A DNA stretch of 64,000 nt, from the NCBI GenBank assembly GCA_963921825.1, contig OY997592.1:29553730-29617729 (forward strand). The letters run 5' to 3'. Positions within the stretch are counted from its first letter, which is position 1. Each line of letters opens with the position of its first letter. The notes under the pieces are model-generated. The model was given only the letters and a program-made list of their open reading frames with translations. It did not search any database and had not been told where the DNA came from. Below, one piece after another: positions 11,755 to 24,875 of the stretch. Origin of the DNA: Erodium maritimum (Eukaryota; Streptophyta; Magnoliopsida; Geraniales; Geraniaceae). Position numbers and translations under genes: made by a program.

Positions 11755-12035
11755 AGCCTGACCCGGCTCTGACCCGAGTCCGACCTGGATCCGACCCGAA
11801 TCTGGAAACCGGATCCAAATCTGACCCGGATTCGAGTCTAGACCCGAACCTGACCCGAGCCCAACCCAAACCCGGATCCATACCTGACCAGACCCAAGTC
11901 CAGGCCCGACCCAGACCCAAGTCCAAGCCCGACCCAGATCCAAGTCCAGGCCCGTCCTAGATCCAAGTCCCAAACCGAACTCAGATTGGGCCTTAGCCTG
12001 GCCTGGTCTGGCCCGAGGCCCAAACCGTGCCTGGC
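11755..12035. repeat. Degenerate GACCC/CCCGA-rich minisatellite in the solo LTR
   Basis: Repeated variations on GACCCGAATCTGACCCGGAT and GGCCCGACCCAGACCCAAGT over about 280 bp. Long minus-strand frames over it are repeat artefacts. The following 12050-12500 is a GA/CG-rich leader-like block resembling 58780-59160. Confidence 0.7.
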
Positions 12036-13000
12036 CCAAGGCCCGTCAGAGAAAAGGGGCTAGGGTTGGGTCTTTGACGGCAGCGGCGGCGTCAGGGGAG
12101 CTCGGAGAGAGAGAGCGAGCTCTCTCCGGCGTCGGGGTTGAGTTGGAGCGCGGGTTTCGGGCCATTGACGAAACTTGTCCAGATCGAGCTCGGTACGGTG
12201 AGTTTTCAGGCGGGAGGGTTCGTCAGAGACGGTGAATCGTGACCGGAGACGACGCCTAGCTGCGTGGTTCTCCGTCACCAGTGCGGTTTTCTTCGACTCG
12301 GGGAGGAAGGGGGGATAGAAGGGCTTCTGGTGGCGAGGATGGGTCGTGGGTGGAGGGAGATGAAGCAGAAGAAGGGATCTGAGCTCCGGCGTGGTGCGAG
12401 AGAGAGGGCGAGCGAGGGAGAGAGAAGACGGAGGCGTTGCGTTTTGGGAAGCGTGCGCGAAATGAAGAGGGGGGTGAACAGTGAAGGGTTTTGAGGGTAG
12501 TGAGGACCGAGTGGGCTTGGGCCCGGTGCTGGCTTGGGCGCGCAGTGCAGGCTTGGGCTCGGTCCTGCTGACTGGGCCTAAGCCTGGCCCGGCCCAAGTC
12601 TGCTTCCTCCTTTTTTTAAGATTGATCCAAAATTCAACCCGTTTTCCAACCAACGACTCTCCGATCAATAAATTAAATAATAATTCTTTTAACTGGGGCG
12701 GTCTTTACACTTTGAGTGGCTCTGCTTAGTAGATTATGATGAAAGCCGTAAATTCTTGTTGTTTCTGACTTACTTCATTAAACTTTCTTTTGTTAATAGT
12801 AGCTTGAGTGTTTCTGTGGAGATATCCATTGGGTTGGTAACAATGCCCTTGTTCAAAGCTAGGAGGAAGGTACCCATGGATGAGGAGGTCTGTTGCTGTC
12901 CTCTTTGTGAGTCTAACTGATTATGAGCTAGACTTGGTTTGAGTTGTCTCCAAGAGCCATCATTCCGTTTTTTGTAGTAGAGCCGGTCCGGATTAAACAA

Positions 13001-13502
13001 GTTAGTTCCTTCAAAAGTCTCCTTTTGAGTTTCGTTTCCAAAACCCTTATATATAATGCATTACCTTGTTTGATATATAAGGCATGAGCCTTTTAGATCC
13101 CCGTACTGGAGCTCCCCTATAATCGTTAAACTGGTCTTTTTTCATTTTAGGCCCTTTCCTGCTTGGAACGTGTCCTTTTCTTAAAAAAATTCGAGCCTAT
13201 AAAAAAGAGTATTCTTGTACCCTCTATGGGAGTCGAGTGACTCGTGAAGCCAATTCCTTGGTCTATTAGCTCACCCAATCGTCTTTGAGTTGATGGCGTC
13301 GGAAAGGATGATGATAATATGTGATCAGGTGGATTATCTAGAATGCGGTAATGCTTGGCTGAAAATCAGGTTCTTGGTCCTCTTAATGTGTAGAATAGCT
13401 CGTTTTCAATAACTTTCAAATTATTGCTAACATACCCCTAGTATTCTATTGGACTCACCGCATTATTCATTGTTGAAAAGGGTTTATGAGAAATGATTGA
13501 TA
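13001..13502. other. Unassigned spacer
   Basis: No coding or repeat assignment. It may hold the 5' part of the RRM pseudogene. Confidence 0.4.
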
Positions 13503-13512
13503 ATGTGCGAAG

Positions 13513-15553
13513 GAGGTGAAATCGGCTACAAACCACTCTTAACCTAAAAACTATGAGAATCAATCCTAGCCACACACAGCTAAGATCCAACATTCATCAT
13601 AATGTCACATCATCACCCCAATTCCACCCAAATTCACGTCACTTCCATCCTTTCTCACACAAGCAAGGGCATAATTGTAATAGCATGGTGCCATGTGGAC
13701 AAGTGTCCATTTTTTTTCTTCACCAATTCACTAATTTAATATTTCCTGATTCGTTTGAACTCCGATTAGCTTTAAACTTGCGCCGATGATTTTATTTTTT
13801 CAAGGGCTTTAAATCAAGATCAATCATGAATATATTTTGAAGCACGAAAAATAAAAAGGTATATCGGGGTGATAAAAATAATGTTGAGTGTTGATAAATC
13901 TTCACTAATAAATGTTTTATACCGGAGGTATCAAACTAGTGTTAAATGTTGATAAAAACATAGGTGATAAAAAACAAATAATGAGGTGAAAAAAATCATG
14001 TTCAATGTTGATAAAAAGTGTGATAAACGAGCGTTTAGCGTTGATAAAAAAAACATGTGATGGATTGATAAAAAAAGATGTAATTTAATGATAAACATAT
14101 TGTTTAGTGTTGATAAAACTAGTGTTCATAAAAACACGTGATGAGGTGATAAAAATCATGTTCGGTTTTGGAAAATAAGGTGATAAAACTTGTGTTCAGT
14201 GTTGATAAAACCAGTGTAAAGTGTTGATAAAAATTACCCAGATATATATTTTTTTAAATCAGCCACGAAATAATTCTTTTTTTCGTGCTTTGAAAAAACA
14301 TGTGATGGGGGTATAAAACACATGTAATTTAATGATAAACCTAGTGTTTGGTGTTTATAAAACTAGTGTTCATAAAAAGCATGTGATGATGTGATAAAAT
14401 CATGACCAGTTTTGGAAAAGGTGATAAAACCAGTGTTAAGTGTTGATAAAACCAGGGTAAAAGTGTTGATAAAAATTACCCATGTATAATTTTTTTTAAA
14501 TCAGCCCCGAAATAAAAAAAAATTCGTCCTTCAAAATATATTCATGAGTGATCTTGATTTGAGGTGTCCAAAATTGGCCCGTAACCCAGGCCACCCGGTC
14601 AACTAGGCCCCAGTGGGTTTGCCCCCATGGGTTACGGGGGCGGGCCCGGGTTTAGAAATACCAAACCCAGAGTGAGCAGTCCGGGTAGTGGATCCGTGAC
14701 ATGGTTTCCTACATAACCCGGACCACTCGATATGGTATAAGTCCAAAGCCTAAGGTCATACTCTTAGAATTTTAATTACTTTTGCATATGAAGACGAAGA
14801 TTGATGGTTTGAGATTTTGAAGATGATTACCAATTTTGTAATATAACATGTCGCAGTTTTGTGTTGAGTTGAACTCATCTTTTATAATCGTAATTTGTTT
14901 TGGGTTAACTTGAACAGCATGTTTGACGTTTGTAAGCCTTGAACCTTTGATAAAATTTTAGTACATTATGGAGTTTTTCTATCATTAAGAAGTGATCAAA
15001 TTGAGAGCTTCTAAGCACTCATGAATGACTTTTTTTAATGTTTTTTTTGGATGATGAAAAAAATATTTGAAAGTATATGTACTACTACTTATGGTTAATG
15101 TTATCAAATTCGGATGGGTTGGTCAAACCCGGTGAACCGGCTCATAATTCGGACAGGCGGGTTCAAAGGTCATTTTTTGGGCTCAGGGCCGGGAGTGGGT
15201 TAAATTTTTTGAACACGTCACTCCGGGTCGGTTCAAAATTTTGGCCACGGGGGCGCGGCCCGGCCCATGGACACCCCTAATCTTGATAGAAAGCCCTTGA
15301 AAAAACAAAACTAATGGCGCAAGTTTGAAGCCAATCGGAATTCAAACGAAACGGAAAAAAATTAAATTAGTGGATTGGTAAAAAAAAAAATATGATAGTT
15401 TTACTAAAAAGCCTTTCCCACTTACTAAAAAGTGCTGTATTTTTTTGCAATCAAAACTCAATTATATCTCATCCCTCCATTCTTAAAATAAATGGCTTAG
15501 ATTGGTATTCACGGTTTTTAGGTTAAGACATGGTTTGTATTAGATTTCTCCTC
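13513..15553. mobile_element. MULE-like TIR element, copy 1 (10-bp TSD)
   Basis: The left end GAGGTGAAATCGGCTACAAA and the right end (reverse complement GAGGAGAAATCTAATACAAA) form a TIR of roughly 40-60 bp. The flanks 13503-13512 and 15554-15563 are both ATGTGCGAAG, a perfect 10-bp TSD typical of Mutator-like elements. No transposase is present, so it is non-autonomous. The interior (13850-14520) is dominated by a loose repeat of TGATAAAACCAGTGTTAAG type. An hAT element sits inside at 14559-15279; without it and its extra TSD copy the element is about 1.31 kb. The sister copy is at 31947-33305 in the opposite orientation. Confidence 0.88.
14559..15279. mobile_element. hAT-type non-autonomous element nested in the MULE-like element
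   Basis: The left end TTGAGGTGTCC and the right end (reverse complement TAGGGGTGTCC) match plant hAT TIRs. The flanks 14551-14558 and 15280-15287 are both ATCTTGAT, a perfect 8-bp TSD, the hAT hallmark. The sister MULE-like copy at about 32996-33004 has the same ATCTTGAT once, without insertion, so the empty site is visible in the window. There is no transposase frame; the interior is GC-rich near both ends (GGCCCGG runs). Confidence 0.92.
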
Positions 15554-15563
15554 ATGTGCGAAG

Positions 15564-16156
15564 AACAAAACAAAAGAAGTGAGATGTGCTAATTAGAAAA
15601 AACTAACCAAAAAATCATAATGCTCTGTTATAGATTTTTAGTTTTTTTATAATGATAAAAAAAAATCTGACCACTGGCTTTGGTAACAGTCATACCCCAT
15701 GACACCATCCCATTGACAGAAAACATAAGGCCTAAAATAACAGGCTCCAAGGCAACAATCGAAACCTCTAATTTGGAACTATGTAAGGCATAAAAATAAC
15801 TGAGAATGCTCTTAGCAAACAATAACAAATTGAGAATGCTCTTGAGCCCTCATCTGCCAATGCATAACAGAATCAACACAGTTTCTCCACAATGACACTA
15901 ATTTCAGTTACAAGAACACTTTTTCAAAATACCAAGTCTTCCACGTATGCAGTCTTTTACAACATCAACTACTTCAAATAATAACAAACTTAACAGGAAG
16001 CTAGATTAGAGGAGGAATGCAATCCAAGATGTTCAACCAGCATTAGTTCTAGAAAACTCAAAATAATAGAAAATAGCAAGTCAATACACTTTCTAATTCA
16101 TTAAGATTTTGAATAACACCATCCTCCTCCTTTCCCAATTCCAGCACCTTCAGAGA
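15564..16156 (-). other. 3' UTR and downstream region of the H3.3 gene
   Basis: Minus-strand sequence after the histone stop codon, AT-rich and with no open frame. I could not pick one polyadenylation signal with confidence. Confidence 0.5.
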
Positions 16157-16159
16157 TTA

Positions 16160-19293
<3,134 letters not shown>

Positions 19294-19296
19294 GCT

Positions 19297-19308
19297 TGGT
19301 ATCAGAGC
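19297..19308 (+). promoter_or_regulatory. Primer binding site of element 1 (tRNA-iMet)
   Basis: TGGTATCAGAGC, three bases after the 5' LTR, is complementary to the 3' end of plant initiator methionine tRNA, the standard primer of these elements. Confidence 0.95.
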
Positions 19309-19967
19309 TCGAGGTTTCAAACCTCGGACTGTCCGTCACTTAGGGGGGGAGAGTCGAGTCGGTGTAGACCCGTCATGTCCTGAGTCTTGTTTGTGTTTGT
19401 GCGTATGTTACAGTATTTTGTTGTTGGCATACTGATTGTGTGTGATTGCGTGAATTGTTTTTAACTGTCGCGGGTCGACTCAGGAGTGCTCCTGTAGTCG
19501 AACGTGACGGTGTTGATGTCAAGTCGGTACAACGTGGTTCGGGGACGCCTGAACCGGGTTGTAACTACGTGATGTCAAGGAACGAAGTTTTAAAATGAAG
19601 GGGTGAAGGTTTTAAAATTGTTGGCCCTGTTGGCATGTCTTGGACTTGATTGGCCCTATGGGCGTATGTTTGATTTTGGTTGGCCCGGTGGGCAAGGTTC
19701 GATTTTGATTGGCCCGGTGAACGGGGGTCGTCGTGTTGTGTGAGTTGGTTTGCCGTCGCTTGTTTGGTGCACGTCGGTGCGGTCTCGTTGAGGTCTCGTT
19801 TACTAATGCTAGTATATAAAGTACGTTTAGCTTGAGCGGTGTAGCGCTTTAGTGATAAGCACGTTAGTGTAAGCTTAAGCGGGTGGACGTTAGTGCTTTT
19901 GTACTGTCGTTTTTATTTAAGTTCGCAAACTGAACGTTTGCGTGTATCCGTGCAGAGGATACTGTTT

Positions 19968-22900
19968 ATGGCTCGCGGTAAGCGGGGACGACCATCAGGA
20001 ACACGGGGCCAGGCACCCACGCGAGGCCGGCGGGGACGGTCAGCAGGGGCACCAGGGAGGGTGCCGACCGTCGAGCCCGCCGACTATGCGGAGGCACAGG
20101 GTACTCCTGTCGGAGAAGACAGGAGGAGTGATGCGGGGCCGTCTGCAGGCACCCCCAGTGTTCCGCCAGTCGCGGACCCTCCAGTGATGACTGCCCTGGA
20201 TGAGCTCACCAGGACCGTTCAGAGTTTGGTGGCGGTCATCGCCAGCCGAGAGTCGGCTTCGCCAGCACCAGAGGCAGCCGCGGTCCCGGTGAGGGCCGCT
20301 CAGACAGAGGATCATACCTCCCGAGCGCTACTAGATTTCCTGAAACTCGGGATACCTGTTTTTGTCGGGGAGCCGAATCCCGACCTGGCCGAGCGATGGA
20401 TAGAGCAGGTCACACGAGACTTGGACACATCGGGTGTCGAGGATGGCCGTCGGAGAGTGTCCTTCGCGGCCCATCAGCTGAGAGACAGCGCCTACCACTG
20501 GTGGGGGCTGGTGAAGGACACGGTCGGATACGACTACAGTGTATTCCAGGAGGTATTCATGGCATAGTACTTCCCCGAGTCGGCTCGGCTGGAGCGACAT
20601 CGGCAGTTCTTAGACCTGGAGCAAGGGGGGATGACGGTGGGAGAGTACGAGGCCAGGTTCACAGCCTTGGCCAGATTCGCGCCTGAGATGGTGACGAGCG
20701 AGGCAAACCGTTGCCTGCGGTTCCAGGACGGACTGAGGCTGGGCATCCGGAACCAGGTTCTCGCCTTGAGGATACGGAAGTATACCGACCTCGTGGACAC
20801 CGCAGCTACAGTAGAGCAGGGCGCCAGGGATGCAGTCAGGGGCCGTGAGGTCCGACCTCGGCCGATCAGTTGGGCAGGGCCGTCAAACTCACGAGACTCG
20901 CGGAGGCAGAGGACCGCGGGATCCTTCCGACCACCGCCTCATCAGAGTGGATCGAGACAGCAGGGGTCAGTGGCATCAGTGGGGCCAGTCGCCTCAGAGA
21001 GGAGGCCGCCATGCTTTCACTGCGGGCAGCCAGGCCACTTACAGCGAGACTGTCCGACGAGGGGAGGAACCGCGGCAGTACCAGCTACTAGCCGGACAGG
21101 CCAGGGCTCGGGGTCGAGGGCTGACGAGATCAGCTGTTACCGATGCGGCCGGGCCGGTCACACTATGGCATGGTGCCGAGAGCAGTTGGGGGAGACATCA
21201 GTGCAGCGACCGCAGCAGTCGCAGACAGTACAGTCGCCCAGAGGTCGCTCTCGACAGGGTCAGCAGCCGAGATCATCACGACCGTCTACGAGCGCACCGA
21301 TTCCGAGACAGCAGCAGAGTCACGGGTATTCAGCGGCCGGTGCGCCGAGTCAGAGGCAACAGGCCTCGCAGGGGAGAGTATATGCAGTCACCGACTCCAG
21401 AGCCCCAGGACCTAGCACGTACCGTGAGACCATCCAGGGTACGTGTTTATTGTATCATTTATGGGCTTTATTCCTGTTTGATACCGGGGCATCGCACTCT
21501 TTTATTTCGTCGGGTTGTGCTGAGAGGTTGGGGTTGAGCTTAGAGCCGTTGAGTCCACCCCTATGCCTGGACACCCCAGTTGGGGGTGGTGCATCGTTGA
21601 CTAGAGTATGTCGTGCCTGCGAGATTAGAGTCGCAGACTGTCCTTGCCCTGGTGATCTTCTCGTGTTGGGGATGACTACCTTTGATGTGATTTTGGGTAT
21701 GGATTGGCTGTCGAGGTACCGAGCCAACATCGATTGCTACAGACGACGAGTGACAGTGACAGTGGGCTGTACGAAGGTGACGTGCGTGCTGGGGAGTAAG
21801 AGTGGGGTCCTCCTGTCGGCGTTGTCCGCAGAGGAGGAAGTACCGGCTGTGCAGAGCCGAGAGTTACCGAGAGTGGTATGCGAGTTCCCCGAGGTCTTTC
21901 CTGAGGAGTTGAGCGGGCTGCCACCGATTCGTGAGGTGGAGTTCGGGATTGACCTAGTGCCGGGAACGGCGGCGATATCGATGGCGCCTTACAGGTTTGC
22001 GCCGGCGGAGTTGACTGAGCTGAAGCGTCAACTGGAGGAGCTTCAGCAGAAGGGGTTTATCCGTCCGAGTGCATCGCCGTGGGGAGCACCAGCACTCTTC
22101 GTGAAGAAGAAGAGTGGAGAGCTACGGATGTGTATAGATTACCGGAAGCTGAACCGGGTTACGGTGAAGAACCGGTACCCGATGCCGAGGATCGATGACT
22201 TGTTTGACCAGTTGAGAGGGGCGACTCACTTCTCGAAGATCGATCTGCGATCCGGTTATTATCAGTTGCGAGTCCGTGAGGGGGACGTCGCAAAGACTGC
22301 ATTCCGGACACGCTATGGGCATTACGAGTTCCTGGTGATGCCATTCGGACTGACGAACGCGCCAGCAGCGTTCATGGACCTGATGAACAGCATCTTCCGG
22401 CCGTACCTGGATCAGTTTGTGGTGGTGTTCGTGGACGACATCCTAATATATTCGCAGAACGAGGCGACGCATAAGGCACATCTGAGGGCTGTTCTGACCC
22501 TACTGCGCGAGCACCAGCTATATGCCAACCGGGAGAAGTGCGAGTTCTGGCTCTCTGAGGTGAGATTCCTCGGCCACATCGTATCCCGTGACGGTATCCT
22601 GGTCGATCCGTCGAAGATCGACGCGGTCTCGAAGTGGGCACGGCCCACGAGTGTTTTCGAGATCCGCAGCTTTCTGGGATTGGCAGGCTACTATAGGCGA
22701 TTTGTCCAGGATTTTGCACGACTAGCCGCACCGATGACTCTGTTAACGCGCAAGGGTGTTGGGTTCGTGTGGACAGATGACTGTGAGCATGCGTTCGCGG
22801 AGTTGAAGACTCGACTGACTACAGCTCCAGTGTTAGTGGTGCCCGAACGAGGGATTGGCTATGATGTTTACTGCGATGCATCCGGAGAGGGACTGGGTTG

Positions 22901-24875
22901 CGTGCTGATGCAGTCGGGCAGAGTTGTGGCTTATGGCTCCAGGCAGTTGAAGATACACGAGCGCAACTATCCTACCCACGACTTGGAGCTAGCAGCAGTC
23001 GTGTTTGCGCTAAAGAGCTGGCGATATTATCTGTACGGCGAGGGGTTTCAGGTGTTCTCGGATCACAAGAGCCTCAAGTACATATTTTCCCAGCGAGACC
23101 TGAACTTGCGTCAGCGACGGTGGATGGAACTACTCGAGGAGTACGACTTCGAGCTACACTACCACCCAGGCAAGGCGAACGTTGTCGCTGACGCCTTGAG
23201 TAGGAAGTCGGCTCCGAGCCTCGCCAGCATATCTGTCCGAGAGTGGGACATGATGGGGGAGCTGAGCACATTCGGGCTTGAGCTAGAGGAGGTTACTGGC
23301 GGTGTTGCCATGTGCTCCCTAGTGGCTCAGCCCTCACTGCTTGCCCAAGTGTTGGAGGCGCAGAGGGAGGACGTCGAAGCATCAGAGATCCGCGAGAGAG
23401 TCGTCAGGGGTGACGAGGTGGTGGGCTGGCAGGACAGTACTGATTGGGGACTACGGTACCGCGGGGGGCTGTTCGTACCAGTTAACTGTAGAGATGCCGT
23501 GTTACGAGAGGCACACCATTCGCGTCTCGCAGTGCATCCGGGGGGCACCAAGATGTACCGTGACCTCAGGAGGCACTACTGGTGGCGCGGCATGAGGAGA
23601 GCAGTCGCAGAGTTTGTGTCGAGATGCCTTGTCTGTCAGCAGGTGAAGGCAGAGCATCAGCGTCCCGCGGGATTGTTACAGCCACTACCGATTGCTCAGT
23701 GGAAGTGGGAGCACATTACGATGGATTTCGTGTGTGGACTACCGAGATCGCCCAAGGGAAACGACGCCGTGTGGGTAGTAGTCGACCGGTTGACCAAGTC
23801 GGCCCACTTTCTGGCTATGAGGATGACAGACCCGGTCGACAAGTTGAGCAGTCTGTATATCCAGGAGATAGTGCGCCTCCACGGGGTCCCGGTGTCGATA
23901 GTGTCTGACAGGGATCCCCGCTTCACGTCCAGGTTCTGGCCGAGTCTGCAGAAGGCACTGGGGACAGAGGTCCTACTCAGCACAGCACATCATCCCCAGA
24001 CAAACGGTCAGTCTGAGCGTACCATTCAGATCTTGGAGGACATGCTGCGAGCATGTGTGCTGGATTTCAGGGGATCTTGGGAGACCCACCTGCCATTGGC
24101 CGAGTTCGCCTACAACAACAGCTTCCAGGCCAGTATCGGGATGGCACCGTTCGAAGCATTGTATGGTAGGCCGTGTCGGTCACCAGTATGCTGGGCAGAG
24201 GTGGGGGACAAGAGTCTGCTGGGGCCAGATCTTGTCAGAGAGACGACGGAGAAGGTCGCATTGATCCGCGATCGGTTGAGGACCGCGCAGAGCCGGCAGA
24301 AGAGTTATGCAGACAGGCGACGTCGACCTCTTGAGTTTGCAGTCGGGGATCACGTGTTCCTGAAGGTGAGCCCGAGGAAGGGGCTGGTGCGGTTCAGGCG
24401 CAGCGGGGGAAAGTTGGCTCCGAGGTACATAGGCCCGTTCCAGATCTTAGACAGAGTGGGAGCCGTGGCTTATCGTCTGGCGTTGCCACCGCAGCTTGGG
24501 AGAGTACATAACGTCTTCCACGTATCCCAGTTGCGGCAGTACAACGCAGACCCCTCCCACGTCATCGAGTGGACTGATATCGAAGTGGCTGATGATGTCT
24601 CCTATGAGGAGCAGCCGGTTCGGATCATGGACACACGGCAGCAGATTCTGCGGGGAGGCAAGATTATCCGCTTGGTCCGAGTGCAGTGGAAACATCACGG
24701 AGCTGAGTCGACGTGGGAACGCGAGGACGAGGTTCGCGCGAAGTATCCCGGCCTGTTCGACTCCCGAGGTACGTCTATTTTAAATTTCGCGGACGAAATT
24801 CCTTTGAGGGGGGTAGACTGTAATAACCACTTCTGGTCAGCGTCAGTCAAACCTGCGAAAAACAGGAAAATTTAA
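19968..24875 (+). pseudogene. Gag-pol polyprotein of element 1, one in-frame stop
   Basis: ATG 19968 (MARGKRGRPS) opens a single frame of 1,635 codons broken only by TAG at 20565-20567 (codon 200, within gag). Domains with rough residues: Retrotrans_gag 190-290 ([19 protein letters not shown]); two CCHC knuckles, about 349-362 ([14 protein letters not shown]) and 390-403 ([14 protein letters not shown]); aspartic protease DTGAS 505-509; reverse transcriptase 661-850 with FVDD 821-824; RNase H from 964 ([10 protein letters not shown]); integrase HHCC 1184-1225 and catalytic D1253, D1314, E1350; chromodomain about 1546-1596, which would guide integration by binding histone tails. The frame runs past the polypurine tract and stops 57 bp inside the 3' LTR. 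The stop truncates gag before the zinc knuckles, and everything downstream is open. Confidence 0.93.
24806..24817 (+). promoter_or_regulatory. Polypurine tract of element 1
   Basis: GAGGGGGGTAGA directly before the 3' LTR; it primes plus-strand DNA synthesis. It is also read as codons by the polyprotein frame. Confidence 0.85.

Larger units (their letters stand above)
10201..12709 (-). mobile_element. Solo LTR of a Ty3/gypsy element
   Basis: The left end reads TGTCACAATCCAAATCCGG and the right end GGTCTTTACA. In element orientation it therefore starts TGTAAAGACC and ends GTGACA, the same termini as the LTR at 56107-59418. Flanks TTTTG (10196-10200) and CTTTG (12710-12714) fit a 5-bp TSD with one mutation. 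No internal region is present, so this is a solo LTR left by LTR-LTR recombination. It contains the family hallmark GGTGAGC...GCTC near 10467 and CCGA...GTCGG hairpin repeats at 10860-11020. Confidence 0.8.
9787..13000 (-). pseudogene. RRM-type RNA-binding protein pseudogene split by a solo LTR
   Basis: Read leftward, the upstream piece is 13000-12715 and the downstream piece 10200-9787; a 2.5-kb LTR sits between. Across the junction, dropping one copy of the TSD brings the two pieces into one frame, with HNLLSRA-type residues before TQNWLANLFQDIGGVKSVHI and then SGKWYEFCYFSSKSELLDAV. This is the layout of an RNA-recognition motif: RNP2-like strand, helix, GGVKSVHI strand, and an RNP1-like KWYEFCYF. 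It is unclear whether this is host-derived or a plant LINE ORF1, which carries the same domain. The N-terminal part (LKPSLAHNQLDSQRGQQQ) is low complexity. Further stops or frameshifts occur near 12770, so the gene was probably decaying before or after the insertion. Confidence 0.6.

Noticed and set aside
11735..12668. Long Pro/Arg- or Gly-rich minus-strand frames
   Set aside because: They arise from GC-rich repeats and leader-like sequence in the solo LTR; similar shadows occur at 58781-59269.
20830..21537. 235-codon frame overlapping gag-pol of element 1
   Set aside because: Out-of-frame shadow of gag; the in-frame sequence carries the zinc knuckles and is conserved in element 2.
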